From contig JAVVTR010000011.1 of NCBI GenBank assembly GCA_036653535.1, positions 1-61,734 of the forward strand: a stretch of DNA of 61,734 nt. Reading direction: 5' to 3'. Positions 1 to 7,536 of the stretch are shown in pieces. A model generated the notes under the pieces. It searched no databases. It saw nothing but the letters and a program-made list of their open reading frames with translations, and was not told where the DNA came from. This DNA comes from JAVVTR01 sp036653535 (GTDB lineage Bacteria; Bacteroidota; Bacteroidia; Bacteroidales; P3). Each line of letters starts with the position of its first letter. Within the stretch, counting starts at the first letter, position 1. A program made the position numbers and the translations under genes.

Positions 1-2
1 CG

Positions 3-44
3 AACGGCATGCGTGGTGGTGTGAGAGGTCGAAAATTAAAGTAG
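3..44 (+). CDS. 3' end of an upstream gene (partial)
   Basis: Only the last 13 codons and a TAG stop would lie in the window; the peptide is NGMRGGVRGRKLK. The Arg/Gly-rich basic tail is plausible for a nucleic-acid-binding protein, but no family can be named from so little. The stop codon lies inside the left arm of the hairpin at 31-65, as expected for a gene ending in its terminator. The other two forward frames look less gene-like. This is an inference from tail composition and hairpin position only. Confidence 0.35.
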   Translation, partial: NGMRGGVRGRKLK

Positions 45-71
45 GAGAAAACTACTTTAATTTTCTCCTAC
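31..71 (+). terminator. Two mutually exclusive hairpins (terminator or attenuator)
   Basis: Bases 31-44 pair perfectly with 52-65 (14 bp, 7-base loop). Bases 41-51 pair perfectly with 61-71 (11 bp, 9-base loop). The two helices share bases, so only one can form at a time. Only short T runs follow. The likeliest role is terminator of the upstream gene, but the switch-like geometry upstream of the next gene is notable. Confidence 0.55.
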
Positions 72-155
72 TCGATTTTCCGCTCTTCCTTTCCACGTCT
101 TACTTCATTAACCTTTTTTATATTTATTTAAACTTATTTAAGACGATTTTTGACG

Positions 156-168
156 TATTTTGTCCCGT
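156..168 (+). promoter_or_regulatory. -7-like box abutting the start codon (leaderless candidate)
   Basis: TATTTTG at 156-162 is one base short of the Bacteroidetes -7 consensus TAnnTTTG and lies six bases before ATG 169. The same layout, CGTATTTT..CGTATGAA, recurs at lepA (50237-50251). If it is used, transcription would start at or next to the ATG. No -33 TTTG is seen at the expected distance. Confidence 0.35.
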
Positions 169-1491
169 ATGAATAAGTTTAAAAATAAAAAACAATTTAT
201 CTTCTATCTATTCTTCTTTTTGTTAGCCTGTATTCGATTTAATGTTCATTATCTACATGCGGCAAATAGTAGACTATCTCCTTTTAGTAGTCTTTCTTCT
301 TTCTTTTTCGAAATGGAAAGCGTTTCTTCCCAAGAAAATTTAATAGCGGCAAGCTTAAATTCTTTGCAAAGTAGATCTACTAAAAACGAAATTCCTCCCA
401 TAAGTTCTAATGCTTCTTTTCATGGGAGAATTGCTTTTTACAATGTAGAAAATCTCTTTGATTATTTTCACGACACTACTAAAAAGGATAAGGATTTTAC
501 CCCCATGGGACTTAAGGCCTGGGGAAAGAAGAAATATGAGCAGAAATGTATTAATCTTTTTAAAGTAATCTCGGATTTAAATTCTCAAAATTCATTAATA
601 GCTATTGGTTTAGCGGAAGTTGAAAATGATAAAGTTCTTAGAGATTTAATTTTAGGAACTCCGCTGAGGTATGAAAAATATGCTTTTATTCATTATGAAT
701 CGGCCGATCCACGAGGGATAGACGTAGCTTTTTTGTACGACTCTTCTTGTTTGCATATTATAGAATCTTGCGCCATTCCTATAATTTATCCATTAGATAC
801 CCTATCTTATACTCGGGATATTCTCTATGTAAAAGCACGTTTGTTTTTGAAAAGGCCAACTATCAAGTCCCCTTCTGTAGAAAGACTTTCTTGCATAGAG
901 AAAAGCTCTTCTACAGAATTCCCTTTTCCCAAAGAAGAACAGTCTAAAATCTCTAATATAGATACTATACATTTTTTTGTTCTTCATTTTCCATCTAAAT
1001 ATGCAGGGGCCTTAAGTACCGATTATAAAAGGAGACAGGCGGGATTTACTTTGCGCTCTGCTATGGATAGTATTTCTAAAAAAGATCCTAAGGCTTCTAT
1101 TATTGTTATGGGAGATTTTAATGGAGAACCTCAAGAGGAATCTCTTCGGGAAAGTATTGGCTTTGATTGTATTTCTGATATATCGAAGGAGAGTACCTAT
1201 CTGAATTTAATGTGTTCCTTCCAAGGCAAAGAGGGAAGTAATAAATTTCACGAAAGCTGGAGTATTATTGATCATTTTATCATTAATAAAAGTTTGTTGG
1301 AGCATATTCGCTTTCGGGCTGCATATCTTTTCAAGCCGTCTTATCTGCTGATGCCGGATCCAACGTATTTGGGTCAAAAAACATTTAGAACTTTTTATGG
1401 CCCCAAATACTTAGGTGGATATAGCGATCATTTGCCTATTTATTTAGATTTGGAAATGAAGCAAGAAGAAAAAAACTTAGAGAAAAAATAA
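169..1491 (+). CDS. Exported endonuclease/exonuclease/phosphatase-family protein
   Basis: A 440-residue protein with an N-terminal signal peptide (basic MNKFKNKK, hydrophobic core, then LHAA near residue 31) followed by one EEP-fold domain. Landmarks are YNVENLFD near residues 91-98 (metal-binding Asn/Glu strand), GDFNGEP in the catalytic core and a C-terminal SDHLPI (catalytic Asp-His). Members of this fold hydrolyse phosphodiesters (DNase I-like nucleases, sphingomyelinases). The Bacteroidetes YNVENLFD subgroup is usually annotated only as endonuclease/exonuclease/phosphatase, so a secreted or periplasmic nuclease is likely but the substrate is unknown. A TTG at 160 is in frame, but ATG 169 gives a normal signal peptide and directly follows a -7-like box. 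The gene stands alone. Confidence 0.85.
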   Translation: MNKFKNKKQFIFYLFFFLLACIRFNVHYLHAANSRLSPFSSLSSFFFEMESVSSQENLIAASLNSLQSRSTKNEIPPISSNASFHGRIAFYNVENLFDYFHDTTKKDKDFTPMGLKAWGKKKYEQKCINLFKVISDLNSQNSLIAIGLAEVENDKVLRDLILGTPLRYEKYAFIHYESADPRGIDVAFLYDSSCLHIIESCAIPIIYPLDTLSYTRDILYVKARLFLKRPTIKSPSVERLSCIEKSSSTEFPFPKEEQSKISNIDTIHFFVLHFPSKYAGALSTDYKRRQAGFTLRSAMDSISKKDPKASIIVMGDFNGEPQEESLRESIGFDCISDISKESTYLNLMCSFQGKEGSNKFHESWSIIDHFIINKSLLEHIRFRAAYLFKPSYLLMPDPTYLGQKTFRTFYGPKYLGGYSDHLPIYLDLEMKQEEKNLEKK

Positions 1492-1493
1492 CT

Positions 1494-1501
1494 TATCTTT
1501 G
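1494..1501 (+). promoter_or_regulatory. -7 promoter box TATCTTTG upstream of ribD
   Basis: A perfect TAnnTTTG match that starts three bases after the preceding stop codon, giving a leader of about 70 bases before ribD. No TTTG is found at the -33 position, so the call rests on the -7 element. Confidence 0.55.
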
Positions 1502-1579
1502 CATTTTCCTAATACAATAGGGAAGTGTCCATTAAGGCCACCATAGAAATAAATTTAAACTCAAATTAGATATTCATAT

Positions 1580-2698
1580 ATGGTAAGCGAGGAAGATTAT
1601 ATGCGCCGATGTTTTGCTTTGGCAAAGAAAGGACAGGGTTGTGTAAGTCCTAATCCCATGGTAGGAAGTGTGTTGGTTTACGATCAACGTATTATAGGAG
1701 AGGGCTTTCATCATGCTTATGGCCAGGGGCATGCCGAAGTGAATGCGATTGCCTCTGTAGGAAAGGATTTCGACTTATTGAAAAAGTGTACGTTGTATGT
1801 TAATTTGGAACCTTGTTCTCACTATGGAAAAACACCCCCTTGTGCCGAAAAGATAATAGCATGTGGTATTCCTAAGGTGGTACTTAGTTGTGCAGATCCT
1901 AACGATAAGGTTAATGGGAAAGGAGTGCAGCTTTTACGAATGGCGGGAGTGGAAGTAAAAGAGCATGTCTTAGAACAGGAGGGCCGTAATTTAAACCGAA
2001 GATTTTTTACCTATGTGGAAAAAAAACGACCTTATATTATAGTAAAATGGGCGCAGAGTATAGATGGTTTTATAGCTCCTTGGTCTTTGCAAAGCGAGAG
2101 TGTTTCGGTTCCACAGGGCTCTTATCCTATTACGGATTATAAATTGAGCATAGTAAATCATAGTTATCGTGCGCAGGAAGATGCTATTATGGTAGGAACT
2201 CAAACGTTGATAAACGATAATCCTTGTCTGAATATTCGTGATTATGCGGGAAAAAATCCTATTCGTATAACTTGGGATCTTCATGCTCGGCTTCCTTGGA
2301 ATTTACATTTTTTCGATGGATCTCAACCCAGTTTTTTAGTAGTGAATGCCAAGGATGCAGAGCGTTATTCGGATTTAGAAAAAGGGAAGCTGACCCATAA
2401 AGTAGAATTGTTGAAAATAGATTTGGATTCTGAGATTTCTCCATTACAACAAGTTTTATCTTTACTATATCAAGCGAAGGTTTCTTCTCTTATTGTGGAG
2501 GGTGGGCAAAAACTAATTAATGCTTTTATATTGGAAAATTTATGGGATGAGGCTCGTGTCTTTACTTCTTTGCAAGCTTTGGGTAGTGGATATAATGCCC
2601 CAAGCCTACCTCCTACTAATAAAGGGAATGCGGGATGTACACAAATGGTGGGAACACAATTTATACGCCTGCTTAAGAATGGATCGCAGGCATTATAA
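1580..2698 (+). CDS. ribD: Bifunctional diaminohydroxyphosphoribosylaminopyrimidine deaminase/reductase RibD
   Basis: At 372 residues this has the normal length for RibD, which carries out the second and third steps of riboflavin synthesis from GTP. The N-terminal cytidine-deaminase-like domain has the zinc motif HAE at residues 51-53 and PCxxxxxTPPC at 78-88. The reductase domain starts near residue 147 (RPYIIVKWAQSIDG) and includes a typical SLIVEGG segment late in the domain. ATG 1580 is the natural start because the deaminase helix (DYMRRCFALA) follows at once. No other rib gene is adjacent and no FMN riboswitch is seen in the leader, so this looks like a stand-alone gene. The cytosolic location and function follow from the family. 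Confidence 0.95.
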   Translation: MVSEEDYMRRCFALAKKGQGCVSPNPMVGSVLVYDQRIIGEGFHHAYGQGHAEVNAIASVGKDFDLLKKCTLYVNLEPCSHYGKTPPCAEKIIACGIPKVVLSCADPNDKVNGKGVQLLRMAGVEVKEHVLEQEGRNLNRRFFTYVEKKRPYIIVKWAQSIDGFIAPWSLQSESVSVPQGSYPITDYKLSIVNHSYRAQEDAIMVGTQTLINDNPCLNIRDYAGKNPIRITWDLHARLPWNLHFFDGSQPSFLVVNAKDAERYSDLEKGKLTHKVELLKIDLDSEISPLQQVLSLLYQAKVSSLIVEGGQKLINAFILENLWDEARVFTSLQALGSGYNAPSLPPTNKGNAGCTQMVGTQFIRLLKNGSQAL

Positions 2699-2699
2699 C

Positions 2700-2790
2700 A
2701 AGCTTATCGCAAGTTTACAATAAGCTCATAACAAGTTTGTTACAAGCTTATCGTAAGTTTATCGCAAGTTTACAAGCAGTTTGTTGCAAG
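2700..2790. repeat. Tandem degenerate repeat with an 11-base period
   Basis: Seven units, each beginning AAGYTT or AAGCTC, start at 2700, 2711, 2722, 2733, 2744, 2755 and 2766, an exact 11-base spacing. An 8-base and a 14-base partial unit follow (2774, 2788). The consensus is about AAGYTTRTMRY. The period is about one DNA helical turn. The array begins two bases after the ribD stop and lies before the methyltransferase gene. It has no coding reading frame that looks real. Confidence 0.75.
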
Positions 2791-2924
2791 TAGAAGCCAA
2801 GAAATTATGGGGAACAAGTTCTCGATGGTGCAGTATTCCGATATGCTCCCTTTCTTCCTTTCCTTTTTTTCTTCCCGATTTTGTATCCAAGTCGTTGTTT
2901 TACTCCGTATTTTAATTTCATTTT

Positions 2925-3398
2925 ATGGTACAAGGCTTTTATTATTCTACTATTTTTGGACGTATTGGTATAGCAGAAACAGATTCTGCTATCTCCCATT
3001 TGTTTTTTGCTAATACGGTCAAACCAGCTGCTTTTGTAGAGGTAGAAACTCCCTTATTACGGCAAGCGGCCGTTGAATTGGAGGAGTATTTCTCCGGCAA
3101 ACGTTTTTCTTTTGAGCTTCCGTTAAATCCACCAGGGACTTATTTTCAGCAGAAAGTATGGAAAGAATTACTTCGTATTCCGTATGGACAAACAAAAACT
3201 TATCAGCAAATTGCTAAAGCTATTGGAAATATTAAGGCGTGTCGTGCGGTTGGAATGGCCAACCATCTCAATCCTATTCCTATTTTTATTCCATGTCATC
3301 GGGTTATTGGAGCGGGTGGGGAAATAAAAGGCTATGCGGGTGGACTCGCTTTTAAAGAGGCTTTATTACGTTTGGAAAGGGAAGGAACCTATGTTTAG
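2925..3398 (+). CDS. ogt: Methylated-DNA--[protein]-cysteine S-methyltransferase
   Basis: A 157-residue alkylguanine-DNA alkyltransferase that removes O6-alkyl groups from guanine by transfer to its own cysteine. The active-site motif PCHRVIG is at residues 123-129 with acceptor Cys124. The helix-turn-helix helix containing the Arg finger (ACRAVGMANHLNPIPI) precedes it, and the family's N-terminal ribonuclease-like half is short but present. It lacks the Ada-type N-terminal regulatory domain, so it is of the Ogt/MGMT type; the exact symbol is a convention. ATG 2925 is followed directly by family-like sequence (GFYYSTIFGRIGIAET). The 226-base upstream gap carries the 11-base repeat array. Confidence 0.92.
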   Translation: MVQGFYYSTIFGRIGIAETDSAISHLFFANTVKPAAFVEVETPLLRQAAVELEEYFSGKRFSFELPLNPPGTYFQQKVWKELLRIPYGQTKTYQQIAKAIGNIKACRAVGMANHLNPIPIFIPCHRVIGAGGEIKGYAGGLAFKEALLRLEREGTYV

Positions 3399-3492
3399 CC
3401 TGCTCTTTCCTTGTTTTCTACAAAACCCTTTGCAAAGGCCAGTGTTTTTGCAAATACAAGTAATTTTATAACTTCTATTATTAGGAATTTCT

Positions 3493-3500
3493 TATCTTTG
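3493..3500 (+). promoter_or_regulatory. -7 promoter box TATCTTTG upstream of the C25 peptidase
   Basis: Perfect TAnnTTTG match 33 bases before the ATG at 3534. No TTTG is seen at the ideal -33 position. Confidence 0.6.
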
Positions 3501-3533
3501 CTTTCGTGTAAAAAAAGTTAAAAAAATTGTTGG

Positions 3534-6500
3534 ATGAAAAGGGGATTAAAATACATAGGGCTTCTACTCCATTTGGGAATGATGGGAATTGGTGTTTCCT
3601 CTAATCTTATGGCTCAAGTAAGAGTAAATAACACGGTGGTGGATACTATTTTCCCATCTATTCGTACAGAGAAAGTACAATCTATGGAAATTAGGAAAAA
3701 CCAAGTAAATGAATTATTGGTTAAAAATTCGTCTTTGGATTTACTTTCTTTAAAAAACAGAGTGGGGGTTTTGGATCAAGTGTCGCTATTAGAAGTCCCC
3801 AATCAAGGTAATTTTACTACTATAGTTTTAGAGGGATATGCGTTTACCAATAAGATAGGAGAGCCTCGGCTTCCTCAGAAAATAAAACTAATAGAAGTTC
3901 CACAAAATGCGGAAATACAAATAATTTATATTCGCACAAAATACAAAGACCTGCCTTTATCTAAAAAAGGTTTTTCTGCTCCTTTATATCCGCTTCAACC
4001 ACCTATCCCTAAAAATGCTGAGAAAGCTCCCTCTTTTGTTTGTCATTCCGATGCCTATAGCCGTAACGACTTTGGTTCGTCCACGGATTTGGTAAAAGTA
4101 GAAATGTTGGGAGAATCTCGTGGGACCCGACTTGCTAAGTTAATTATATCGCCCATTCAATATAATCCAACAACCAATACCTTAAGAGTTTATACTATTT
4201 TAGATTTTGAGGTGGAATTTAAAAATGCCGATTGGAAATCTACTCAAAAAAGAAAAGAAGTGTATCATTCTGCTGCTTTTGATAAGGTAAATAAACAAAG
4301 CATTAACCCCTTATATTTTACTCCAAGTTCGTTACCGGCAATATCAAAGACCTCTTCCTCTTCTGCCTCCGCCTCTAAACGCCACACTAAGACTATCCAA
4401 AAGGGAAATACCGAGCGCCCAAAAGAGTCTCTTGCTGTGGCCGATCAGCGCCCTTTGCGATATGTTATTCTTGCCGATGAAATGTTCAGAGATTCTCTTC
4501 AGCCTTTTATCGCATGGAAAACCATCCAAGGATTCGATGTTGTTCAGCTTTACACTTCCGATTCTATGGTAGGGAAAACCAATACCTCCATTCGTGCCTG
4601 TTTAAAGCAGTTGTACGATCAAGCAAATGATTTAGTTCCGGCTCCTTCTTTTTTGCTAATTGTAGGCGATACCAAGCAAATTCCCCCTTTTAATAGTCGG
4701 CTAATGTCGGGATATAACGCTCATATTACCGATTTATATTACGGCGAATATACCGATGATATTTTGCCCGATTTATATTACGGTCGTTTTTCTGCGAACA
4801 CCGTAGAGGAACTTATGCCACAGATCTACAAGACAATAAGTATGGGTAATATAAATATATCGGAGGCCGCTTTTTTGGATACGACCATTCTTATTGCTGG
4901 ATATGATAAAAGTTATGGCGATAGTCATCTTAATACACAGGTTAATTATTTGAAAAACAATTATTTTAATAATTCTCTTGGCATATTTTGTTGGAGTTAT
5001 CCTTTTTTGGATGCTCGCACAAAAGCCAATGAAATTATAGAAAAAATTAGCAATGGGAATTCTATTATATGCTATACTGCTCACGGAAATGTAGATCGTT
5101 GGTCAGAACCAACTATTAGCATAGAATCCCTTAAACGGGTAAACAACAAGAATAAATATCCTCTAATGATAGGAAATTGTTGCTTAACCGGCAAGTTTGA
5201 TAAAACTTGTTTTGGAGAAGAACTTTTACGACAAAAAGATAAAGGAGCTGTAGTGTATATAGGGGGAACCAACGACACTTATTTTGATGAGGATTTTTAC
5301 TGGTCGGTAGGTTATACGAGTGCCCTCACCGATGCAGGTTCCATCTCTTCCAAAAGTTACACCTACAATAATACCAGTTTAGGGGCCTTTGATTGCTTCT
5401 TTCATACCCATGGAGAGCCTTTTGAGCAATGGGCACGTTCGGTAGGAGAAATAGAGTATAGTGGGAATATGGCGGTGGTTTTGTCCAATTCGTTTTTATC
5501 CGATTATTATTGGGAAGTTTATCAAATTTTTGGAGATCCATCTTTTATGCCCTATAAAACGAAACCTCCTATAGTAAAAGTAAAGCATGAACCACAAATT
5601 TCCAATTATGCTTCTTCTTTTTGTGTCCAAACAGAAGCTTTTGCACAAGTGGCCATTACGCGAGATTCTGTTATTTTTGGAGTAGCTATTGCCGATACTT
5701 TCGGGGTGGCAGAAGTGCATTTTATGGATTATATAGATACTATTCCGCTTACCTTATGTGTAAGTAATCAGTTTAGGGCTCCCTATATTACCACCTTAGA
5801 GGTAATTCCTCCCAGCGACAAATATTTACAACTTTTACCTACTACCACCATAGGTTTATCGGATCAAGCCGTTACTAGGCTTTCCTACGGTATGGATTAC
5901 GATGTTCATCTTTTGTTAAATAATGTAGGAAAGAAAACGGTAAATAGTTTTACGGTAGAATTTTTTTCCAATAGTCCTTATTTTCGTTCGTGTTTTACAA
6001 AATATGAGGGGATGGGACCCATTAAACCTGCCGACACCTTTGCCTTAAAAGATCCTTTGAAATTTCACATTTCTGCCGATATTCCCAATAATACGCAGAT
6101 AGAATATATTATTCGTGTTATTATGGACAACGACAGCACTAACCTATTAAAGAAGAAGCAAAAATTTTTAGTTTTATCGCCCGTTCTTTCCTTGGATACT
6201 TTTATGGTAGACGACTCTTTCGGGCTTTACCCTAATGGAGTTTTAGATAATGGAGAAGTAGTAAAAGGTCGATTGAAAATTACCAATGTGGGGGGAGCTC
6301 CTTGTTTAAATCCCCAACTTAAAATACGTTCCGATAAGGAATATTATTTGAATTTACCCCAAAAGGAGCAGCATATAGGCGATATAGTGGTAGGGGAAAC
6401 GAAAGAGATTGTTTTTGATTATAGCGCCAAAGATACAGGAACTTATTACGATATATATACCCTCTTTTTCGATTTTGAAAGCAAAACAAGGCAAGAAAAG

Positions 6501-7277
6501 GTTCAAACTAAATCCTATATTTCACCAGTGGTAGAAACCTTTGAAACCGGAAATTTTACGTTTGTAAATTGGGATATGAAATTTTCGGATTGGCGTATAG
6601 CAGAGGATACCGTTTATGAAGGGAAATACAGTGTTTGTAGCGCTCCTATGTTCGATTACGATACCAGTTTATTGACAATACAGGTAGAAGTGCCTATAGA
6701 CGATATTCTCAGTTTCTACTATAAGACCTCTACCGAGTGTATTAATATGGTTTATGGAGACTTTCTTTGTTTTTTTATAGATGGAGTTCGTTTAGGACGT
6801 TGGGCAGGAGAACAGCCTTGGAGTTTTGTTTCTTATCCCGTGAAAGCCGGTAAACACAGCCTTTCGTGGATGTATATCAAAGATGAAAGAGATAAAATGG
6901 GACAAGATAAGGTTTGGTTAGATTTTATTCGTTTGCCTATAGGTTCCAAAGCTCCCATAAATCCAGTAGCTAACCAAGAGAAGACTTGTATAGAAGAGCA
7001 ATCCACGCTTAGTTTGCTCACGGCATCTTCGAATGAGATAAGTATAAAGTTTAATTTACGAGCTCCTGCCGAGGGTTGTTTGTATTTGGTGAATATCTTA
7101 GGAGAGAGGGTTCGTTTGCTGTCTTCTAATTTATCGTTGCCCATCGGCCTCTCTTCCCAAAGTTTTCCTTTTCATGAACTAAAACCGGGCATGTATATCT
7201 GTGTATGGGAAGGCTATACTATCCAAGGGAACCATAAGCTACCAATGCTGAATATCTTGAAAATAGTATTGAAATAG
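3534..7277 (+). CDS. Gingipain-like C25 cysteine peptidase, T9SS cargo
   Basis: A 1247-residue exported protein. In order it has a signal peptide (1-27, ending LMAQ), a C25-type propeptide (about 30-240), a Ser/Lys/Arg-rich linker (about 272-295) that could be a processing site, and the C25 catalytic domain (about 307-690). The catalytic residues are His517 (TAHGN) and Cys550 (GNCCLTGKF, aligning with the gingipain CVNGDF motif). Immunoglobulin-like domains follow, then a jelly-roll near 1010-1150 resembling gingipain cleaved-adhesin modules (VETFETGNF..W, WSFVSYPVKAG). A C-terminal sorting domain of about 80 residues ends in KIVLK. PorU is the alternative C25 member, but the adhesin-like module and sorting domain favour a secreted gingipain-like protease. 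Arg or Lys specificity cannot be read from the sequence. Confidence 0.88.
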   Translation: MKRGLKYIGLLLHLGMMGIGVSSNLMAQVRVNNTVVDTIFPSIRTEKVQSMEIRKNQVNELLVKNSSLDLLSLKNRVGVLDQVSLLEVPNQGNFTTIVLEGYAFTNKIGEPRLPQKIKLIEVPQNAEIQIIYIRTKYKDLPLSKKGFSAPLYPLQPPIPKNAEKAPSFVCHSDAYSRNDFGSSTDLVKVEMLGESRGTRLAKLIISPIQYNPTTNTLRVYTILDFEVEFKNADWKSTQKRKEVYHSAAFDKVNKQSINPLYFTPSSLPAISKTSSSSASASKRHTKTIQKGNTERPKESLAVADQRPLRYVILADEMFRDSLQPFIAWKTIQGFDVVQLYTSDSMVGKTNTSIRACLKQLYDQANDLVPAPSFLLIVGDTKQIPPFNSRLMSGYNAHITDLYYGEYTDDILPDLYYGRFSANTVEELMPQIYKTISMGNINISEAAFLDTTILIAGYDKSYGDSHLNTQVNYLKNNYFNNSLGIFCWSYPFLDARTKANEIIEKISNGNSIICYTAHGNVDRWSEPTISIESLKRVNNKNKYPLMIGNCCLTGKFDKTCFGEELLRQKDKGAVVYIGGTNDTYFDEDFYWSVGYTSALTDAGSISSKSYTYNNTSLGAFDCFFHTHGEPFEQWARSVGEIEYSGNMAVVLSNSFLSDYYWEVYQIFGDPSFMPYKTKPPIVKVKHEPQISNYASSFCVQTEAFAQVAITRDSVIFGVAIADTFGVAEVHFMDYIDTIPLTLCVSNQFRAPYITTLEVIPPSDKYLQLLPTTTIGLSDQAVTRLSYGMDYDVHLLLNNVGKKTVNSFTVEFFSNSPYFRSCFTKYEGMGPIKPADTFALKDPLKFHISADIPNNTQIEYIIRVIMDNDSTNLLKKKQKFLVLSPVLSLDTFMVDDSFGLYPNGVLDNGEVVKGRLKITNVGGAPCLNPQLKIRSDKEYYLNLPQKEQHIGDIVVGETKEIVFDYSAKDTGTYYDIYTLFFDFESKTRQEKVQTKSYISPVVETFETGNFTFVNWDMKFSDWRIAEDTVYEGKYSVCSAPMFDYDTSLLTIQVEVPIDDILSFYYKTSTECINMVYGDFLCFFIDGVRLGRWAGEQPWSFVSYPVKAGKHSLSWMYIKDERDKMGQDKVWLDFIRLPIGSKAPINPVANQEKTCIEEQSTLSLLTASSNEISIKFNLRAPAEGCLYLVNILGERVRLLSSNLSLPIGLSSQSFPFHELKPGMYICVWEGYTIQGNHKLPMLNILKIVLK

Positions 7278-7324
7278 GTGCGTTCTAATACAAAACCGTT
7301 CTCCTTATACTTCTAATATTAAAA

Positions 7325-7430
7325 AAATGAGGGTGTGTCAAAACCCTCTTTTTAACAAAACCACCCCTGCTACAGACCTCTGTGGCAGAGGTGGTTTTCA
7401 TATTTTTGGTGTTTTGGCACACCCTCATTT
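7325..7430. mobile_element. MITE-like nested inverted-repeat element
   Basis: The outer arms 7325-7344 and 7411-7430 are complementary over 20 bases with one G/T mismatch (GAGGGTGTGTCAAAAC against its complement). The inner arms 7357-7365 and 7390-7398 pair over 9 bp, extended by CTGC/GCAG. There is no coding sequence. The ends resemble insertion-sequence termini, so a MITE is possible. As RNA the outer stem would also make a strong bidirectional terminator between the C25 peptidase gene and sdhC. No second copy was found by eye in this window. Confidence 0.5.
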
Positions 7431-7480
7431 AATGTTTTATTACCAAACAAAGGAGAGGCTTAAAGGGCGGGTTTTTGGTT

Positions 7481-7511
7481 TTTGTTTACGAGAATAATGT
7501 TGTATCTTTGC
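7481..7511 (+). promoter_or_regulatory. Canonical Bacteroidetes promoter for the sdhC-frdAB genes
   Basis: TTTG at 7481-7484, a 19-base spacer, then TATCTTTG at 7504-7511. Both elements and the spacing match the Bacteroidetes primary sigma consensus. The expected transcription start is near 7518, which leaves a leader of about 19 bases before ATG 7537. Confidence 0.85.
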
Positions 7512-7536
7512 GCACTCAAAAAGAAAAATAAATAGT

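Noticed and set aside
160..168. TTG at 160 as the start of the first complete gene
   Set aside because: It overlaps the -7-like box. ATG 169 gives a standard signal peptide.
1502..1579. FMN riboswitch upstream of ribD
   Set aside because: The leader is about 70 bases and shows none of the conserved RFN-element blocks.
2807..3013. 68-codon frame in the ribD-methyltransferase gap
   Set aside because: It overlaps the methyltransferase start in another frame and looks like translated noncoding sequence (FFLSFFSSRF).
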